From the NCBI RefSeq assembly GCF_017939745.1, contig NZ_JAGKQQ010000001.1, forward strand, positions 1,550,001 to 1,614,000: 64,000 bases of DNA, in the 5' to 3' direction. Positions within the stretch are counted from its first letter, which is position 1. Each line of letters begins with the position of its first letter. The translations under genes were made by a program, and so were the position numbers. Of this stretch, positions 61,720 to 64,000 are shown one piece after another. Source of the stretch: Gemmata palustris. GTDB taxonomy: Bacteria; Planctomycetota; Planctomycetia; Gemmatales; Gemmataceae. The notes beneath the pieces were generated by a model. It did no database searches and was not told where the DNA came from. It saw nothing but the letters and a program-made list of their open reading frames with translations.

Positions 61720-63036
61720 TTGGGTTACGAGTTATCGAAAAAAACCGCACAGAAACTGAAGGCACTGCTCCAAAAGGGTGCTCCCCTTCTGGCATCACCG
61801 ACCACGAACACCACTCAGCGCCTCATCACCTTCATCGAGGTGACCGGCGACGAGATTCACAGCGGGTTCTACCCGTGCAAAGCGATCGCGTTCAACACGG
61901 TTAGTGGCACTTTCGAGGAGTTCACGGGCACTTCGGTCGCCTTCGATTGCAATGACTTGCCCCTCGAAGACGGGAAGCGTTACCTCGCGCAGCATGTGGG
62001 TATCAACGATGTGTCCGAGGGCGGCAGCGGAAGCGGTTCGGGTAGTGGCAGCGTTGTGAATCAAGTGTTCGTAGTGCAAGAGAGCGAAGCGGGCGGCAGC
62101 GCTCCAGCCGTGAACAACCTGAAGGACTCGGTTCGGCTGGTCGTTACGGCAGCCCTTCCCGCGAATTCTTATAGCAATGGAAGTTCTGGAGTGGGTGCTA
62201 CTCTGACCGCCACGAGCAACGGGGCTTTTCCCTTCACCGATGGCTTCAGCACCAACTTGAACGACGAAATACTGATAACTGCCGAAGCGACCGCTTCGCG
62301 GAACGGCGTGTACAAAATCACCGACCTGGGCAGCGTGAGCACGCCTTGGGTTCTGACGCGCCGATCCGACATGGATTCGGCAACCGATTTCGTTGGCGCT
62401 CTCGTTCCCGTTCGCCTGGGCACATTGAACACGAACACGCTTTGGTTCTGCACCAATTACACCAATCCGACGGTTGGCAGCACGAGCATAAATTTCAAGC
62501 GAGTCAGTGGGAATGTGGACGGACCGGCAACCGCAACCACCGACACCGCCATTGCCCTTTGGGACGGGACGAGCGGACGGCAGTTAAAGAACTGTTCGTA
62601 TAATATCGGATCGAATATAAATTATGCTTTTAATACAGCGGACGGCTATCCGGGATTTTCTGCCGGTTCGGGGTATGTGTATGTCCGCGCAAACGATGTT
62701 CTGACCGGAACTCTGCTCACGGATTGGGCGCAACTCGGTGCGGGCGGAACTGGCGGTAGCGGTCCGGGGCTGACGACGAGTCACGTCGGCGGGTTCACTT
62801 GCAGTTTGAATAACTACCAGAGCGAATGGCATTGCCAGACTTACTACGCCGGTCGGTTCATTCTGAAAGCGCCGCAAAACGGGAGTGGGAGTTCAACGCC
62901 AAAGTATTCAATCGTTCGGATTTCCAGTTACACCCCGACCACTTACGACGGGATCGATGCCACCTGCACTGTCACCGTTTCGGGAGTTCCAAAAACGATG
63001 ACCATCGTTGGCGGCTTAGTCGTTGGTTTAGCCTAA
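61720..63036 (+). CDS. Tail fibre / receptor-binding-like protein
   Basis: 438 residues from TTG at 61720 (AAGAAGGGA upstream). Helical start, then GGSGSGSGSGSVV linker, then ATLTATSNGAFPFTDGFSTN, DEILITAEATASRNGVYKIT, RRSDMDSATDFVGALVPVRL: a repeat known from phage tail fibres (L.D.VLV......NGIY.V). The C-terminal half is Gly/Ser/Thr-rich beta structure. It probably binds the host surface. Confidence 0.7.
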   Translation: MGYELSKKTAQKLKALLQKGAPLLASPTTNTTQRLITFIEVTGDEIHSGFYPCKAIAFNTVSGTFEEFTGTSVAFDCNDLPLEDGKRYLAQHVGINDVSEGGSGSGSGSGSVVNQVFVVQESEAGGSAPAVNNLKDSVRLVVTAALPANSYSNGSSGVGATLTATSNGAFPFTDGFSTNLNDEILITAEATASRNGVYKITDLGSVSTPWVLTRRSDMDSATDFVGALVPVRLGTLNTNTLWFCTNYTNPTVGSTSINFKRVSGNVDGPATATTDTAIALWDGTSGRQLKNCSYNIGSNINYAFNTADGYPGFSAGSGYVYVRANDVLTGTLLTDWAQLGAGGTGGSGPGLTTSHVGGFTCSLNNYQSEWHCQTYYAGRFILKAPQNGSGSSTPKYSIVRISSYTPTTYDGIDATCTVTVSGVPKTMTIVGGLVVGLA

Positions 63037-63049
63037 AAAAGAAGGGACT

Positions 63050-63676
63050 TTGCATTATCTGATAAATCTAAGAAAGCGACCAGACCGTTTGGCGGAATCA
63101 CTCGAAGCGTGCCGACGGGTCGGAATCACTCCCGTCGTTTGGGAAGCCACCGACGGCACTACCGTACCGATGCCGGAAGGCTGGAAAGAGAACGCAGGTG
63201 CTCTCGGCTGCCGTCTGTCGCACATGTCGGTTCTGGCTGACGCGATTGCGAAGGGCTACGAGCAAGTCTGCGTTCTCGAAGACGATGTGACTTTCATTCC
63301 TGACTTTCAGGGGCGATTTTCCACGTTCCTCGAAGCCGTCCCGAGTGACTGGATGGCACTTTGCATTGGGGGGCAGCACGCTTCCGCCCCTGAACAAGTC
63401 AGTCCCGGAGTGGTGCGCTGCCTGAGTTGCCACCGGACGCACGCTTACATGGTGCGGGGCGAGTTCATTCACCAGTTGCATTCGATCTTCGCCCGTTCGC
63501 GTGGGCATATCGATTGGGAATGGGCTCACTCGATGAAGGACTACCGGGTTTACGCTCCCTACCCTTCGTTCCTCTGCGGGCAACGCGCGAGCAAATCGGA
63601 CATCACGCAAATGAAAACTATTAGTGACCGGTGGTGGCAGCCCCGCAGAGCGACCGCGCCGAAGAAGGCAATTTGA
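63050..63676 (+). CDS. Glycosyltransferase family 25
   Basis: 208 residues from TTG at 63050 (AAGAAGGGA upstream). INLRKRPDRLAESLEACRRV, VVWEATDGTTVP, GALGCRLSHMSVLADAIAKG, then VCVLEDDVTFIPDF with the EDD metal/donor site and HTHAYMVRGEFIHQL. This is the LPS glycosyltransferase family 25 pattern. It is packed between tail genes, 14 bp after the fibre gene, so it may modify virion proteins or the host surface glycan. Confidence 0.88.
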   Translation: MHYLINLRKRPDRLAESLEACRRVGITPVVWEATDGTTVPMPEGWKENAGALGCRLSHMSVLADAIAKGYEQVCVLEDDVTFIPDFQGRFSTFLEAVPSDWMALCIGGQHASAPEQVSPGVVRCLSCHRTHAYMVRGEFIHQLHSIFARSRGHIDWEWAHSMKDYRVYAPYPSFLCGQRASKSDITQMKTISDRWWQPRRATAPKKAI

Positions 63677-64000
63677 ACTTTTCTATCGTTATGCCAAGCA
63701 GGGAGCGCGTCCCCCTCTTGACTCAGTGCCTGCAGTCGATCGCGGACACCACCGCAGACCTTTCATCAGTCGAAGTGCTGGTCTACATCGACAACTGCGA
63801 TTCGCAGACGATCGCAGCAACCCACAAGTTGCGGCAGCAGTTCCCGTTCCTCGATTTCCTCCAGGGAGCGCGACCCGAAAACCTCTCACGCGACTGCTAC
63901 AACCCGTTGGCAGCCCGCACCACAGGGCGATTCTTGCAAATTTTTAATGACGATGCTCAGTTGTTTACGAAGGGGTGGGATGTCGCAGCGCTGGAAGTGC
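63673..64000 (+). CDS. Glycosyltransferase family 2, N-terminal part (cut by window edge)
   Basis: TTG at 63673 overlaps the stop of the GT25 gene (TTGA) with GAAGG upstream; 109 codons are visible. MNFSIVMPSRERVPLLTQCL, then SVEVLVYIDNCDSQTIAATH, then GRFLQIFNDDAQLFTKGWD: GT-A fold with nucleotide-binding start and DDA in the place of the DxD metal motif. It continues beyond the right edge. Confidence 0.8.
   Translation, partial: MNFSIVMPSRERVPLLTQCLQSIADTTADLSSVEVLVYIDNCDSQTIAATHKLRQQFPFLDFLQGARPENLSRDCYNPLAARTTGRFLQIFNDDAQLFTKGWDVAALEV

Larger units (their letters stand above)
47153..64000 (+). mobile_element. Prophage (siphovirus type), left part; right end outside window
   Basis: From tRNA-Phe rightwards all genes are on the plus strand and the DNA is visibly less GC-rich. 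The order is small orphan genes, tail completion, terminase small subunit, HNH, terminase large subunit, portal, protease, capsid, connector, head closure, gp10-like, tail tube, chaperones, tape measure, tail tip/fibre and glycosyltransferases. No structural gene shows a frameshift. The exact left end is not determined; the 3' end of tRNA-Phe is the best candidate att site. No integrase is seen, so it may lie at the other end. Confidence 0.8.

Overview
The window looks like chromosome from a Gemmataceae planctomycete (Gemmata and relatives). Four things point there: high GC, ECF sigma factors fused to membrane-anchored sensor domains, a sigma factor paired with a Ser/Thr kinase carrying TPRs, and members of the lineage-typical protein family that begins MTEAEWL-like and ends DHCRGPGPHVRGCWVVD. 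A DUF1580 gene and a serine recombinase cassette with DUF2924 fit the same group. This is inferred from sequence style, not from a marker gene.

Layout. (a) 1-4165, minus strand: a recombination cassette (small protein, DUF2924, large serine recombinase, HTH protein) followed by two genes running off the left edge; the last resembles the N-terminal part of the QueC-like proteins of Qat/CBASS-type defence loci. (b) 4481-8965: sigma factor plus Ser/Thr kinase-TPR operon. (c) 9183-14765, plus strand: remnant of a thiamine-diphosphate decarboxylase, then NDH-2, universal stress protein, 3-hydroxyacyl-CoA dehydrogenase, YWTD propeller and class III CoA-transferase. (d) 14901-19492: tripartite efflux operon (TolC-like, HlyD/EmrA-like, EmrB-like MFS).

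(e) 20250-43612: a 23.3-kb genomic island. A perfect 45-bp direct repeat, the 3' part of tRNA-Asn, lies at both ends; the intact tRNA-Asn and a tyrosine integrase are at the right end. Its core (38.9-43.5 kb) is integrase, DUF1580, ParB-like, HTH and a terminase-small-subunit gene with no capsid genes, which resembles a phage satellite. Cargo: two ECF-sensor fusions, a HEAT protein, two MTEAEWL-family genes plus a decayed third, and a translationally coupled pair of AAA/STAND ATPases. Five copies of one 21-bp palindrome occur only in this island, each 61-127 bp upstream of a start codon. Also present: an IS701-type element and a 135-bp MITE.

(f) 43.8-46.6 kb: a graveyard of nested elements. 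An IS630 transposase gene is split by an IS5-type element and two identical 88-bp MITEs carrying the IS5 termini; next to it is a truncated IS3 orfA. (g) 47043-64000: tRNA-Phe, then a lower-GC prophage of siphovirus type (HK97 head genes, tail genes with a -1 frameshift site, receptor-binding-like protein, two glycosyltransferases) that runs off the right edge. Its left part carries small orphan genes and two covarying hairpins that may be an undescribed structured RNA.

The island's terminase small subunit and the prophage's own one 12 kb away raise the possibility of a satellite and helper lying side by side. No CRISPR array or rRNA gene was seen.
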